Shown here: piece by piece, positions 27,157 to 36,188 of the stretch
Layout: the number at the start of each line of letters is the position of its first letter
Numbering within the stretch: position 1 is the stretch's first letter
Source: Caldisericum exile AZM16c01
GTDB taxonomy: Bacteria; Caldisericota; Caldisericia; Caldisericales; Caldisericaceae
Assembly: GCF_000284335.1 (NCBI RefSeq)
Contig: NC_017096.1
Coordinates: 1,240,001 to 1,304,000, forward strand
Reading direction: 5' to 3'
DNA: 64,000 nucleotides
Made by a program: the position numbers and the translations under genes
Notes under the pieces: model-generated
The model's database searches: none
Seen by the model: only the letters and a program-made list of their open reading frames with translations
Told to the model about the DNA's origin: nothing

Positions 27157-27895
27157 AATTTGGGAGGAAGGAAAGCCTTTTAGTAGTATTGGAAATAAAG
27201 ATATTGGCGTGCTCGTTTTGCAGGGATTCACGGGGACTGTTGGAAGCATAATTTATCTTGCTAAGTTTCTTGCAGTGCAGGGTTACCACGTTGAGGCACC
27301 ACGTTTAAGCGGACATGCAACCAAATGGGAAGACCTCAACAAAGTAAAATACAGTGATTGGCTTAACGATGTTGAAATTGCCTACAAAAAACTTCAAGAA
27401 AGAACTAAGAACATTTTTGTTGCTGGACTTTCAATGGGTGGTGCGCTAACTCTTTACATGCTTGAGCGTCACCCTGAAATAAAGGGAGGTGCCCTTATTA
27501 ACCATATTGTTGTTCTAAATGACCCAAAGGTAAAGCTTCTCCCAATTTTAAGTATCTTTGTAAAGTCAATGCCTGCAATTAGCTCAGATATAAAAGATCC
27601 AACCGTTAAAGAACCTGCATACGACAGGACACCAACACGTGGAGCATATGAAATGGTAAAACTTCTAAATATTGTGCAAAAAGACCTTAAAAAAATAACA
27701 CAACCACTACTTATTTTGAAGTCAAGAGAGGACCACGTTGTGCCACTTGAAAATGTAGATTATACGCTTAACAATGTTTCCTCTAAGGATGTAAAAGTTA
27801 TCTATCTTGAAAACTCATACCACGTTGCAACAATGGACTACGACAAAGACCTTATTAATAATTATGTAAAGGAGTTTATTGAAACATATCTATAG
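27149..27895 (+). CDS. Alpha/beta-hydrolase, Est30-like carboxylesterase
   Basis: A 248-residue hydrolase. The nucleophile Ser95 sits in GLSMGG, Asp195 in SREDHVVP and His225 in SYHVATMD. Length and spacing match Geobacillus Est30 (about 247 residues), a thermostable carboxylesterase. The oxyanion segment is QGFTGT (25-30). Likely hydrolyses short to medium acyl esters or monoacylglycerols. It ends the dcd-degV operon, whose other members also touch lipids. Its stop overlaps convergent rsmG by 6 bp. Confidence 0.9.
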   Translation: MSEIWEEGKPFSSIGNKDIGVLVLQGFTGTVGSIIYLAKFLAVQGYHVEAPRLSGHATKWEDLNKVKYSDWLNDVEIAYKKLQERTKNIFVAGLSMGGALTLYMLERHPEIKGGALINHIVVLNDPKVKLLPILSIFVKSMPAISSDIKDPTVKEPAYDRTPTRGAYEMVKLLNIVQKDLKKITQPLLILKSREDHVVPLENVDYTLNNVSSKDVKVIYLENSYHVATMDYDKDLINNYVKEFIETYL

Positions 27896-28453
27896 CTTTT
27901 TTATTACGACAAGATAACCAAAAGAAGTTTCTATAAGTTCTTTTAAATGAAAAGGCGACTTTATTGTTTTTAATTCGTTCTCTATATCCTTTTTCTTCCC
28001 AAGTACAACAGTGCCGTTTGATTTAAGGTTGTCTTTGATCCACGAAAGAATTACATCAATCCTATTAACTGCCCTTGCAACAACCACCTCAAAAGTAAGA
28101 TTTTTTCTTTTAAGAAGTTCTGCATCAAGGTTAATTACTTTTACGTTTGTAAGGTTAAGTATGGTGATAACATTTCTCAAAAAATCCGTATGAGTTTTTC
28201 TTTTATCAAGAAGATAGAATTGACTTTGCGGCTTCATTATAGCAAGTGGAATTCCAGGAAATCCTGCTCCACTTCCTAAGTCAAGAACTTCCATACTATC
28301 ACCAATATATGGCAAATAAAGTTTTGCTTCATCAATGTGCTTTTTATAGAGAACATCTAAGTTGTCTTTCGGGCTCATAAGGACAACCCTTTTGGGAGCA
28401 TTACTCAGTAATTTTAAATACTGGTAAAACCCATATGAAGGGATTATTTCCAT
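27890..28453 (-). CDS. rsmG: 16S rRNA m7G527 methyltransferase RsmG
   Basis: A 187-residue methyltransferase (the family is about 200-240). Seen: the SAM motif VLDLGSGAGFPGIPLAI, followed by LLDKRKTHTDFLRNV and VVARAVN. I place the start at ATG 28453; the TTG immediately before it is in frame. TAAAAT on the minus strand (28465-28460) lies six bases upstream and no Shine-Dalgarno site is seen, so the mRNA may be leaderless. Upstream is the first repeat island. Confidence 0.93.
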   Translation of the reverse strand: MEIIPSYGFYQYLKLLSNAPKRVVLMSPKDNLDVLYKKHIDEAKLYLPYIGDSMEVLDLGSGAGFPGIPLAIMKPQSQFYLLDKRKTHTDFLRNVITILNLTNVKVINLDAELLKRKNLTFEVVVARAVNRIDVILSWIKDNLKSNGTVVLGKKKDIENELKTIKSPFHLKELIETSFGYLVVIKKL

Positions 28454-28456
28454 CAA

Positions 28457-29504
28457 AATATTTTACTTACACCTGAAAAATATAAAAGTCCTCTTACTAC
28501 TTTTTAAAAAGCAAAAAATCCCTCCAACATTCAATGACGGACACTTAGTCATGTCGAGCGAATTTTGGTGTTTCATTAGTTGAGATTGGGGGTCTTTTTC
28601 CATCAGATTTTAAGTCATACCGAGCGAAGCGAGGTATCTCCTCATTTAATTAGAGGGAGACTTACAATTTCCCCCTCTAACTCCCCTTGAAAAAGAATGT
28701 TCTTTTGTTTTTATTAGTCATTCCGAAGTGGCGAAGCCACGAGGAATCTCCTCCTTTAATAGAGAGGGATTAAAAAGGCTCCCACTTTAACTCCCCCTGA
28801 AAAGCGGAGATTTCTCCTCACATTCGTTCGTCGAAATGACAAATTACCGAATCATTCCGAAGGAGCGTGAGCGACTGAGGAATCTCCTCCTTTAATTAAT
28901 TAGAGGGGGACTTGCGATTCTCCCCCTCTAACTCCCCCATTAAACCGAAGGGGATATTTCAACCCCTTCAAACTACCCATAAAAAACAAAAAAGTATTCT
29001 TGCTTGTTTTTAGAAGGAGTTGGAGGAGGGTGTCCTAATTTAGAGGCGGATTAAAAAGGCTCCCCCCCTCTAACTCCCCCTGAAAAGGCGGAGATCCCTC
29101 ACTTCCGTTCGGGATGACTTTTTGGGGGGGAGTATTGAGGGGGTTAGTTTCCCCCTCAAATTTGAGAGATCCCTCACTTTGTTCGGAATGACAAACGACG
29201 GTCATTCCGAAGTGGCGAAGCCACGAGGAATCTCCTCCTTTAATAGAGGGGGACTTGCGATTCTCCCCCTCTAACTCCCCCTAAACGGCAAAGGATTTTT
29301 ATTTTTTTGGGTGGAGTTAGAGGAGGGCATTGCCCTCCTCTATTAAAAGGAGATGCCTCAGAAAGTCATTTCGGCATGACACTTAATAGAAAGTGATGCA
29401 TCCATCTTCAACCATTTGAGGGGGTTAATAAGGCTCCTTTACTCTAACTTCCCTTGGAAAATTAAAAATGTTTGAAGGGTTTTGGGGATAGAGATAAAAT
29501 TCAT
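28457..29504. repeat. Repeat island 1: nested-GA palindromes and G/C-run hairpins
   Basis: About 1 kb without genes. Two modules alternate. Module A palindromes lie at 28617-28637, 28720-28747, 28810-28837 (minus), 28854-28883, 29094-29115 (minus), 29169-29189 (minus), 29204-29231 and probably 29353-29377 (minus). Module B hairpins of the form TTAGAGGGGGA-loop-TCCCCCTCTAA lie at 28650-28680, 28900-28931 and 29244-29273, with variants near 28760 and 29040. A further GGAGGGCATTGCCCTCC palindrome lies near 29325. Module A typically continues into CTCC and then module B. Composition is richer in G+C than flanking genes. No protein-coding frame is credible. Confidence 0.85.
28546..28838 (+). repeat. 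Long dispersed repeat, copy 1 (inverted partner at 54637-54922)
   Basis: About 290 bp that aligns, reverse-complemented, along its whole length with 54637-54922. Shared landmarks in order: TCATGTCGAGCGAATTTTGG, GATTGGGGGTCTTTTTCCA, CCGAGCGAAGCGAGGTATCT, the AGAGGGAGACTTACAATT hairpin and AAAGCGGAGATTTCTCCTC. Differences are scattered substitutions and short indels. Confidence 0.85.
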
Positions 29505-29510
29505 TATAAT
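29505..29510 (+). promoter_or_regulatory. -10 box of the amidotransferase gene, leaderless start
   Basis: TATAAT five bases before the ATG at 29516, with TTGGGG about 17 bp further up. There is no room for a Shine-Dalgarno site. Confidence 0.6.
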
Positions 29511-29515
29511 GGAAC

Positions 29516-30334
29516 ATGTGCCGAATACTTTTTGTAGAAAGCAACAAGGAAAATATTGAAACAGTATATTCGCTTATTGACGCTCTGGTTAAAGCATCTC
29601 AATCTGACAATACCTATGGAGAAACCCCTACAAGCCATCAGGATGGTTTTGGATATGTCCTTTTTGGAAAAAATGGTGAAAAATTATCACAAATTTACAC
29701 AAGGTCAACAAGTCCTATTTTTGAAAGTCCTTTAGAAATCAGAATATTCAAAGACACGTTAGCACGTTTTGAGAAATTTGCATTTGGATTTCATGTAAGA
29801 AAAAAATCCGCAGGTGAAGTAAATTTAATCAACACACATCCCTATATGTTTTCGCTTCCAAATGGGATTAACCTCTTCTTCATGCACAATGGAACTCTTG
29901 ACAAACCTCGAATTATGAAAGAATTTCTGATAGAGCTACCAAACGTTCTTTCAGATTCATTTACATTTTCATACATACTCTCAAGAAATTTTGAGAATCT
30001 ACTCAGCTTAAAGGAGCTCCTTAAAAACGGTGTAAAGTTTGTGATGAAAGATAGCGGCTTTAACACGATAACGCTCATTTTAAACGGATCAAAACTTGAT
30101 GCAATAATCACAGCCTACTATACAGGCAAAAAGGAATATTACAAAGCCTACTTAATTGAAGAAAAAGGTCTTACTTCATTTATGTCAAGCACATTAAAGC
30201 AGTATCTTGATGACACCATCAAAAGAAAACTTAAAGTTATTGGCGAAGAACCTTTTCTCGGCACGCTTATCACAGTTGAAAATCTTCTCTCCGATAATAC
30301 TTCGATAACAAAAGAGCAATTTCTATTTAAATAA
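29516..30334 (+). CDS. Class II glutamine amidotransferase (YafJ/EgtC-like)
   Basis: A 272-residue N-terminal-nucleophile amidotransferase. Cys2 directly after Met is the predicted nucleophile. GFHVRKKSAG, NTHPY and FFMHNGTL match the substrate and oxyanion positions of the YafJ/EgtC type. It has no synthase domain, so the ammonia acceptor or hydrolysed gamma-glutamyl substrate is unknown. Stands alone between repeat island 1 and the convergent pilus operon. Confidence 0.9.
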   Translation: MCRILFVESNKENIETVYSLIDALVKASQSDNTYGETPTSHQDGFGYVLFGKNGEKLSQIYTRSTSPIFESPLEIRIFKDTLARFEKFAFGFHVRKKSAGEVNLINTHPYMFSLPNGINLFFMHNGTLDKPRIMKEFLIELPNVLSDSFTFSYILSRNFENLLSLKELLKNGVKFVMKDSGFNTITLILNGSKLDAIITAYYTGKKEYYKAYLIEEKGLTSFMSSTLKQYLDDTIKRKLKVIGEEPFLGTLITVENLLSDNTSITKEQFLFK

Positions 30335-30352
30335 AATTGATAGAGGTTAATT

Positions 30353-31567
30353 CTACTTGTTTATAAGACTTGGCAAAGTAAACATTGGAAGATACATTGC
30401 AAGTGCAATAAATCCAACGATTACACCGAGGATAACAATTAGTGCAGGCTCAATCTTTGAGGCAAGATTTCTAAGCGTGTAATCAAGGGATCTATCCCAC
30501 AAATCTGCAAGGCGCTCTAAGGATGAATCGAGAAGCCCTGATCTTTCGCCAACTGATACCATCTGCACCATAACCCTTGGGAAAAAACTTCTGTGTGTAA
30601 GAGATTCTGAGAAACTTTCTCCTGATCGTATATCTTTAGCAACTTCTTCAATTTCTTTTATTATATAGGCGTTATTTGCAACAGAAGACGCAATCATAAG
30701 ACCATCTAAAATGTTATAACCACTTCCACTAATAAGAGCAAGGGAACGCACAAACCTTGAAAGGCTTCCAAATTTATTTATCCGCCCAAAAAGTGGTATT
30801 TTCAATTTTAGTAAATCAATTGCAAGGCGCCCCTTTTTTGTAGAATAAATGATTCTGTAAATAGCGTAAAACATCACAATTACAGCAACAATTATATACC
30901 ACTTAAAGCGTATAAAGTTGCTCACAGAAAGCAAAATTCTTGTTGGAGTTGGCAAATTTGCACCAGCCGCAGTAAACATTGCAGTGAATCTCGGTAAAAC
31001 AACCGAAAGCATAAATATTACAACACCTGTAACAACAATTACCACAAATTTTGGATATGCGAAGGCACTCGAAATCTTCCTTCGAATGTCTAAATCTCTT
31101 TCAAGATATTGATAAATTCCAAACAAGACTTTGTCCAGACGCCCTGTTGCCTCTCCCACAGTAAGCAAACTTGTATAAATTGAAGAAAACACACTTGGAT
31201 ATTTCTTAAAGGCGTTACTTATGGAAGTTCCTCCCTCGATATTTTCCTTTATATCCATAATTATCTTTTTTAAAGTTGGATTTTCTTCCTGGTCGTAAAG
31301 TCCTTGAAGTGCATCAACTATTGTTAAGCCAGACTGGATAAGCGTTGCAAGTTCGCTTGTAAAAAGGATTAATGCTTCATCATTAACCTTTGACACACCG
31401 AAACTTAGATTTAATTTTATTTTTGAAGCCCTAAACTCCTTTATTTCGAGAGGATACAGTCCCTTTCTTTCAAGAATTGCATGAACTTCGTTTTTTGAAG
31501 AGGCATTAATTTGACCTTTTACGGTTTTCCCATTTTTATCAACGGCAATGTATCTAAATTCGCTCAT
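30353..31567 (-). CDS. pilC: Type IV pilus / type II secretion inner-membrane platform protein PilC/GspF
   Basis: A 404-residue protein with two T2SSF domains (about 65-190 and 265-390), each followed by hydrophobic helices, and the signature FTSELATLIQSGLTIVDAL. It anchors the assembly motor in the inner membrane. Start ATG overlaps the pilB stop by 4 bp (ATGA). It is the last gene of the pilus operon. Confidence 0.94.
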   Translation of the reverse strand: MSEFRYIAVDKNGKTVKGQINASSKNEVHAILERKGLYPLEIKEFRASKIKLNLSFGVSKVNDEALILFTSELATLIQSGLTIVDALQGLYDQEENPTLKKIIMDIKENIEGGTSISNAFKKYPSVFSSIYTSLLTVGEATGRLDKVLFGIYQYLERDLDIRRKISSAFAYPKFVVIVVTGVVIFMLSVVLPRFTAMFTAAGANLPTPTRILLSVSNFIRFKWYIIVAVIVMFYAIYRIIYSTKKGRLAIDLLKLKIPLFGRINKFGSLSRFVRSLALISGSGYNILDGLMIASSVANNAYIIKEIEEVAKDIRSGESFSESLTHRSFFPRVMVQMVSVGERSGLLDSSLERLADLWDRSLDYTLRNLASKIEPALIVILGVIVGFIALAMYLPMFTLPSLINK

Positions 31568-33240
31568 AAGCCTGCAACTCTTTCAACTTCTTTAAGTGTA
31601 GTAATGCCTGCTCTTGCCTTGATTAAGCCTGCCTGTCTCATCGAAATCATGTTAGACCTAATTGCCTCTTCTTTTATTTTATTGTAAGGAGCAGATTTTT
31701 CTATAAGTTCCCTAATACTCTCGTTTACTTCCATTATCTCAAAAATGCCAGTCCTTCCTTTGTATCCTGTCTCGCCACAGATAGGGCACCCTTCACCTGT
31801 AAAAAGTTTATCAACATCAACCTTTAGTTCATGTAAAAAAACCTCTTTTTCAGATTGATCTGCCGTATATTCCCTTTTACAATTTGGACAAATGACACGC
31901 ACAAGCCTTTGAGCGATAACTCCTGCAAGTGATGAAGCAAGTAAGTAGGGCTCAACCCCAAGATTAAGAAGCCTTATAGGAGTTGATGCTGCATCGTTTG
32001 TATGAATGGAGGCAAATACAAGATGTCCAGTTAGAGATGCCTCAACCGCAATTTTTGCTGTTTCAAGGTCTCTAATTTCTCCAACCATCACGATATCTGG
32101 GTCAAGTCTTAAGATCGACCTTAGGCCAGATGCAAATGTGATACCTGCCTCTTCGTTAATTTGGATTTGGACAATACCACTAATGTTATATTCAACAGGA
32201 TCTTCGAGAGTTATTATTTCTTTCTCTCCTGTATTAAGCGTTGAAATTGCAGAATAAAGAGTGGTAGTTTTTCCAGACCCTGTTGGGCCTGTTACAAGAA
32301 TAATACCATATGGGCGCTTTATAAGATTCAAAAATACATCAAACTGTTCTTTGAGCATCCCGAGTCGCTCAAGGGGCATCAGTAATTTTTGCTTACTTAG
32401 AATTCTTATATTTAATTTTTCCCCAAAAGATGTTCCCATTGAGGATACCCTAAAATCGTAGAATTCATCTTCGTGTTTTGCAGAAAAATGACCATCCTGA
32501 GGACGACGTCTTTCTGCAATATCCATACCGGAATTCACTTTTATAAGAGACACAATTGACTCTGCAATCTCTTTAGGAATACTCAAAATATCATACATAA
32601 TGCCATCAATTCTATAACGCACCTTTGCAATATTTTGTTGCGGGTCGATATGAATATCAGAGGCATTTCTTCCGATAGCATCCGATATAATTGAATTTGC
32701 AAGATTTACTGTTGTTGGTTCTGCACCTGTAGGCACCTCTGAAATTACACGAATTTGTGCCTCTTCTCTTTTTCTTCCAATTGTTGAGATCACTTTATCA
32801 ACTTTTGTTTCAATGGAGTATATTTTGTTAAGCGCCCTGTCAAATTCACTATCACTTATAATGTAAGGTTTTACCTTAAGACCGGTAAGCAACTTCACAT
32901 TCTCAAGAACTTCAGGATTTATTGGTGGAACAACTGCTACTTCAAGAGCATCATTTATCCTTCTTAATGGCAAAACCTTATTTACTCTTACAAAAAGTTC
33001 GGGAAGCACACTTGAAATATTCGGATCAGGTTGTATTTCTTCAAGCGAAATAGAAGGAATACTTGATTGTCTTTCGAGAAGCTTTGATAATTCCGTTGGT
33101 GTTATAAGTCCTCTTTCGATTAAAATCTCACCCAATTTTCTTCCTGTTTTAGCCTGTTCAAGAAGTGCACTCTCAAGTTGTTCTTTTGATATTTTTCCCT
33201 CATTAAGAAGGATTTCTCCGAGTTTAAGATTTCCGGTCAT
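31564..33240 (-). CDS. pilB: Pilus assembly ATPase PilB/GspE
   Basis: A 558-residue AAA+-like motor. The N-terminal MshEN/GspII_E domain starts LGEILLNEGKIS and repeats as LGEILIERGLIT. Walker A is GPTGSGKTTT, an Asp box IITLEDPVEY follows, Walker B is DPDIVMVGEIRD, and a zinc tetra-Cys is formed by CPNC and CPICGETG. The start is ATG at 33240, overlapping the pilO stop as ATGA; an in-frame start at 33267 would run far into pilO. It powers polymerisation of pilins. Confidence 0.95.
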   Translation of the reverse strand: MTGNLKLGEILLNEGKISKEQLESALLEQAKTGRKLGEILIERGLITPTELSKLLERQSSIPSISLEEIQPDPNISSVLPELFVRVNKVLPLRRINDALEVAVVPPINPEVLENVKLLTGLKVKPYIISDSEFDRALNKIYSIETKVDKVISTIGRKREEAQIRVISEVPTGAEPTTVNLANSIISDAIGRNASDIHIDPQQNIAKVRYRIDGIMYDILSIPKEIAESIVSLIKVNSGMDIAERRRPQDGHFSAKHEDEFYDFRVSSMGTSFGEKLNIRILSKQKLLMPLERLGMLKEQFDVFLNLIKRPYGIILVTGPTGSGKTTTLYSAISTLNTGEKEIITLEDPVEYNISGIVQIQINEEAGITFASGLRSILRLDPDIVMVGEIRDLETAKIAVEASLTGHLVFASIHTNDAASTPIRLLNLGVEPYLLASSLAGVIAQRLVRVICPNCKREYTADQSEKEVFLHELKVDVDKLFTGEGCPICGETGYKGRTGIFEIMEVNESIRELIEKSAPYNKIKEEAIRSNMISMRQAGLIKARAGITTLKEVERVAGL

Positions 33241-33797
33241 GGTTGAGCCATCCTTTCGTAGACCCACCTATCAGAGGAGTTAGTAAATACGTAAAATACT
33301 ATGTCTAAGGATGAATCAATGCCATGAAATGAAAAATTAACCTCTTTTATGTGCATCTTGTAATTCTCAAGATATTCAAAAATCTTTATAACACTATTAT
33401 AGTTTGCTTTAAACTCTATGCTTACAGGTAAAGTTTTTAGTGGTGGACTTGTGTCAAGAACAGTTGAAAGTGTTGAAAATGTTATGTGCTGCAGATCAGC
33501 ACCGTTACTTGCACAGATATCATAAAAATTCTTAAAAAAACTAAGAAGTGAGTCATCATTAAAGAAATTTGATTTAATTTCCGAAATACTTGCTTTACTT
33601 TTTTCTATTTGGCTCTTTAAAGTTTCAATTGTGCCAGATTGTGCAACAAGTTCTTGAAGTTCCGCAGTTTTAAGCGAAAGTGCTCTTGATGTAGAATAGA
33701 GACTAAACGTAAGAAAGCCTGCATAAAAAAGCACAAGTGCGATTTCAATTAACGCAATGATAATAAAAATGTTTGTAAGTCGCCCATTCTTTTTCAT
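33237..33797 (-). CDS. pilO: PilO-like pilus assembly protein
   Basis: A 186-residue bitopic protein: one transmembrane helix (about 10-32), a short coiled coil (about 38-72) and an alpha/beta ferredoxin-like periplasmic domain. This layout and position after PilM-N identify it as PilO, although sequence identity to known PilO is not obvious by eye. It overlaps its neighbours by 4 bp on both sides. Confidence 0.8.
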   Translation of the reverse strand: MKKNGRLTNIFIIIALIEIALVLFYAGFLTFSLYSTSRALSLKTAELQELVAQSGTIETLKSQIEKSKASISEIKSNFFNDDSLLSFFKNFYDICASNGADLQHITFSTLSTVLDTSPPLKTLPVSIEFKANYNSVIKIFEYLENYKMHIKEVNFSFHGIDSSLDIVFYVFTNSSDRWVYERMAQP

Positions 33798-35251
33798 TTT
33801 GCCTTCCTCATTTGCATCTCCATGCTAAAGATATTTGAACCTTCCTTATCTTTAATTATCTCAAGAACAGTTGCATTTTTCAGGTATTTTGCACCTGAAA
33901 GATTCTCCTCAAAGTTAAACACATTTTTGAATGTATTTGATGTGCCTCTTAACGAAACTGAACCATCTTCTTTAAGCGCAAGTTCGATTAAAGATACACC
34001 CTGCGGCGATAAACTCTGTAATTCCTTTAAAACAAGAGAATATTTAGGAAGTGTATAAATTGACACCTCCAGATTTTTTAAAGAATTCAAAGTTCCATTT
34101 ACTGCCTGCAACTCTAATTGCAATTTATTTACATCCAAAACAGGCTTTGAAATCTCACTTATGGACTTCTTAACACTATTTAACTTTTCTGTTGTCGATT
34201 TTAAACTACCAGAAAGATATGGGTATGCTAAAGCAAATGCACCATTTACGACAACAAGAACAAGAACCATTGTAAGAACTTTTAGGCGCTCTGACAATTT
34301 TTCTCTTAGAAAGTGCTCTGTAAGAGATAAATAATACGCTTCACCTCTTTTAATAAGTGAAGATAACGCAAGGCCAACTGCAACAACAAACTCATTTCCA
34401 CCAGTTTTCTGATACTTTATAAAGTCACTTTCATCTTCAAATGACACATTTTCAGGAAGTGTCAATAACAACACTGGTATGGGAACCCTTCCTGTTAGAT
34501 ATGGCAACATATCAAAACTTTCACTGTTATTAATTACAAGATAAATCTTCTTAATGGCAATATTCAAATTTCTTGACACATAATTGAGAGATGAAACAAT
34601 ATTCCCAACCCAAGTGCCTTTCAAAGAAACATCGTTTTCCTTAAACGCTTGGAAACCAACATCCTGAGTATAATTGAAGATGATTCTCTTTCCTTTAGAA
34701 ACCGTAAGAGTTGTTGTAGCCCTATCAACATTTACAACTGCATAGGAATCATCTTTGTATAGTTCGTCTATAAACTCAGCAATTGCAAGTTGAGGAATCG
34801 TTATCCTCCTTGTTTTTATGCCTACCTTATGAAGAAAATTTAAAGTTGAAAGAAGTGTTGACTCTTTTGTTGCAGCCCAAATAACCTCAACACCTTCCTC
34901 AGTTTTCTCCAATTCAGCAAATCCGAGAGAAACATTTTCACCTTCAAAAATTGCATAATCTCTTATCTCTGTTTGAATGAGTTTTACAATTTTTTCTTGC
35001 GGAAGTTTTGGAACGGTTTTAAGCCTTGTAAGGACTGCACTTGCGGGAAGAGAAATTGCACAACTATCGTATCGATTTTTTCTTAGGAATGCCTTCAAAG
35101 AATCTATAACTTCTTTATTCTGCGAAACATTGTTAAAATCATCAAAACTTATTTCAAAGAGCGATTTAATGGTAATTTCTTCGCCTCTTTCAACAAGTGC
35201 ACACCTTATCGCATTTTCACTAATTGAAACACCTAAAAGTTTCTCACCCAT
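33794..35251 (-). CDS. pilM: PilM-PilN fusion protein
   Basis: A 485-residue protein joining two usually separate pilus proteins. Residues 1 to about 310 form a PilM actin-like ATPase: LLGVSISENAIRCALVE, SLPASAVLTRLKTVP, VNVDRATTTLTVSKG. Then a transmembrane helix (about 328-346), coiled coil and a PilN-like periplasmic domain (about 395-480: SPQGVSLIELALKEDGSVSLRG). Normally PilM docks on the cytoplasmic tail of PilN; here they are one chain. pilO follows with a 4-bp overlap. No frameshift is visible. Confidence 0.85.
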   Translation of the reverse strand: MGEKLLGVSISENAIRCALVERGEEITIKSLFEISFDDFNNVSQNKEVIDSLKAFLRKNRYDSCAISLPASAVLTRLKTVPKLPQEKIVKLIQTEIRDYAIFEGENVSLGFAELEKTEEGVEVIWAATKESTLLSTLNFLHKVGIKTRRITIPQLAIAEFIDELYKDDSYAVVNVDRATTTLTVSKGKRIIFNYTQDVGFQAFKENDVSLKGTWVGNIVSSLNYVSRNLNIAIKKIYLVINNSESFDMLPYLTGRVPIPVLLLTLPENVSFEDESDFIKYQKTGGNEFVVAVGLALSSLIKRGEAYYLSLTEHFLREKLSERLKVLTMVLVLVVVNGAFALAYPYLSGSLKSTTEKLNSVKKSISEISKPVLDVNKLQLELQAVNGTLNSLKNLEVSIYTLPKYSLVLKELQSLSPQGVSLIELALKEDGSVSLRGTSNTFKNVFNFEENLSGAKYLKNATVLEIIKDKEGSNIFSMEMQMRKAK

Positions 35252-35257
35252 ACGGAC

Positions 35258-35806
35258 CTACCTTCCATAGTTTAACAAATATACTTTATTTGCCAAAGTA
35301 AAGTTTGATTTTGTAAGAATTTTTATTTCTACATAATACGGGGCAGAAGTTCCAATAGAAACATTAAAATCTTGGATAATACCTGCCTCAAGTCCCGTTG
35401 GAAAAATGGTCGTTGTAGGATTTGAAGATGTACTTATCCCTCTTTTAAAAATAGCACTCGTAGTATTTGCATTTTCCAGCGCATATACACAATAAAGAGT
35501 TTCTTTCTTACTTCCATCAGTATTTGCATCAGTATAAGTAAAAGAGAGCGTATAATTTGAAAAAGTTATACTTCCCATATCTCCTCGCCTTATCCTTTGC
35601 TCAATATCCTGCATAATCACATTAGCATAATATTGCTCTTTTATGTAAGAACTACTAAAAATGTTTCCCTGTGTATAATTCATAAGGAGCACCCCAATTG
35701 GAATTGCAAGGACTAAAATTAGCGTAATAACGATTGCAATTTCAACAAGAGTAAAACCTTTTCTTTTCAATGTCTTACTTGAATTACAAACCGATATTTG
35801 CACCAT
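35258..35806 (-). CDS. Type IV prepilin-like protein
   Basis: A 182-residue pseudopilin. A 16-residue leader ends in the prepilin peptidase site KG^FTLVEIAIV, with Glu5 of the mature chain, followed by one hydrophobic helix and a Ser/Thr/Asn-rich globular domain. Probably a minor pilin. It lies 7 bp upstream of the PilM-N start and overlaps the previous pilin gene by 23 bp. Confidence 0.87.
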   Translation of the reverse strand: MVQISVCNSSKTLKRKGFTLVEIAIVITLILVLAIPIGVLLMNYTQGNIFSSSYIKEQYYANVIMQDIEQRIRRGDMGSITFSNYTLSFTYTDANTDGSKKETLYCVYALENANTTSAIFKRGISTSSNPTTTIFPTGLEAGIIQDFNVSIGTSAPYYVEIKILTKSNFTLANKVYLLNYGR

Positions 35807-36188
35807 CAGAAATTTTCCTCAGGAAATTTGCATCCATTTTAATCAAAGGAGTTGTGCTATTTCCTTTAAAAATTGAAATTGTTGCACGCCTAATATAGTA
35901 ATTTGAAGAGGAACTTGAAGATGTAAAATCAATTCTATAAGAAAAGGCATCGTAAGGCGGAGGGAATGTGCCAGTTTGCGGTGTTGAAAGAGACGAAAGT
36001 TCACTATATGAATAGCCTTTTATCTCTTCAACCTTTAAAGATGCAAGCGTTGTTGCAATCTCAAGGTCGGAACTTGTAGATTCATTCTTGCCAAGGTTAG
36101 TAAAAATGTTAATACTCCACAGCACCACTATTGAAATAAGCGCAATGGATACGGCAAGTTCAATGAGAGTAAACCCTTTTCTCTTCAT
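35784..36188 (-). CDS. Type IV prepilin-like protein (PilV/GspI-like)
   Basis: A 134-residue pseudopilin with a short leader, MKRKG^FTLIELAVSIALI. The segment 'SLKVEEIKGYSYSEL' is common in PilV/GspI-type minor pilins. Start overlaps the upstream stop (TAATG). Confidence 0.87.
   Translation of the reverse strand: MKRKGFTLIELAVSIALISIVVLWSINIFTNLGKNESTSSDLEIATTLASLKVEEIKGYSYSELSSLSTPQTGTFPPPYDAFSYRIDFTSSSSSSNYYIRRATISIFKGNSTTPLIKMDANFLRKISDGANIGL

Noticed and set aside
28457-29504. CRISPR array in the repeat-rich island
   Set aside because: Repeats are palindromic, in both orientations, unequal in length and spacing, and without unique spacers of constant size; no cas genes nearby.
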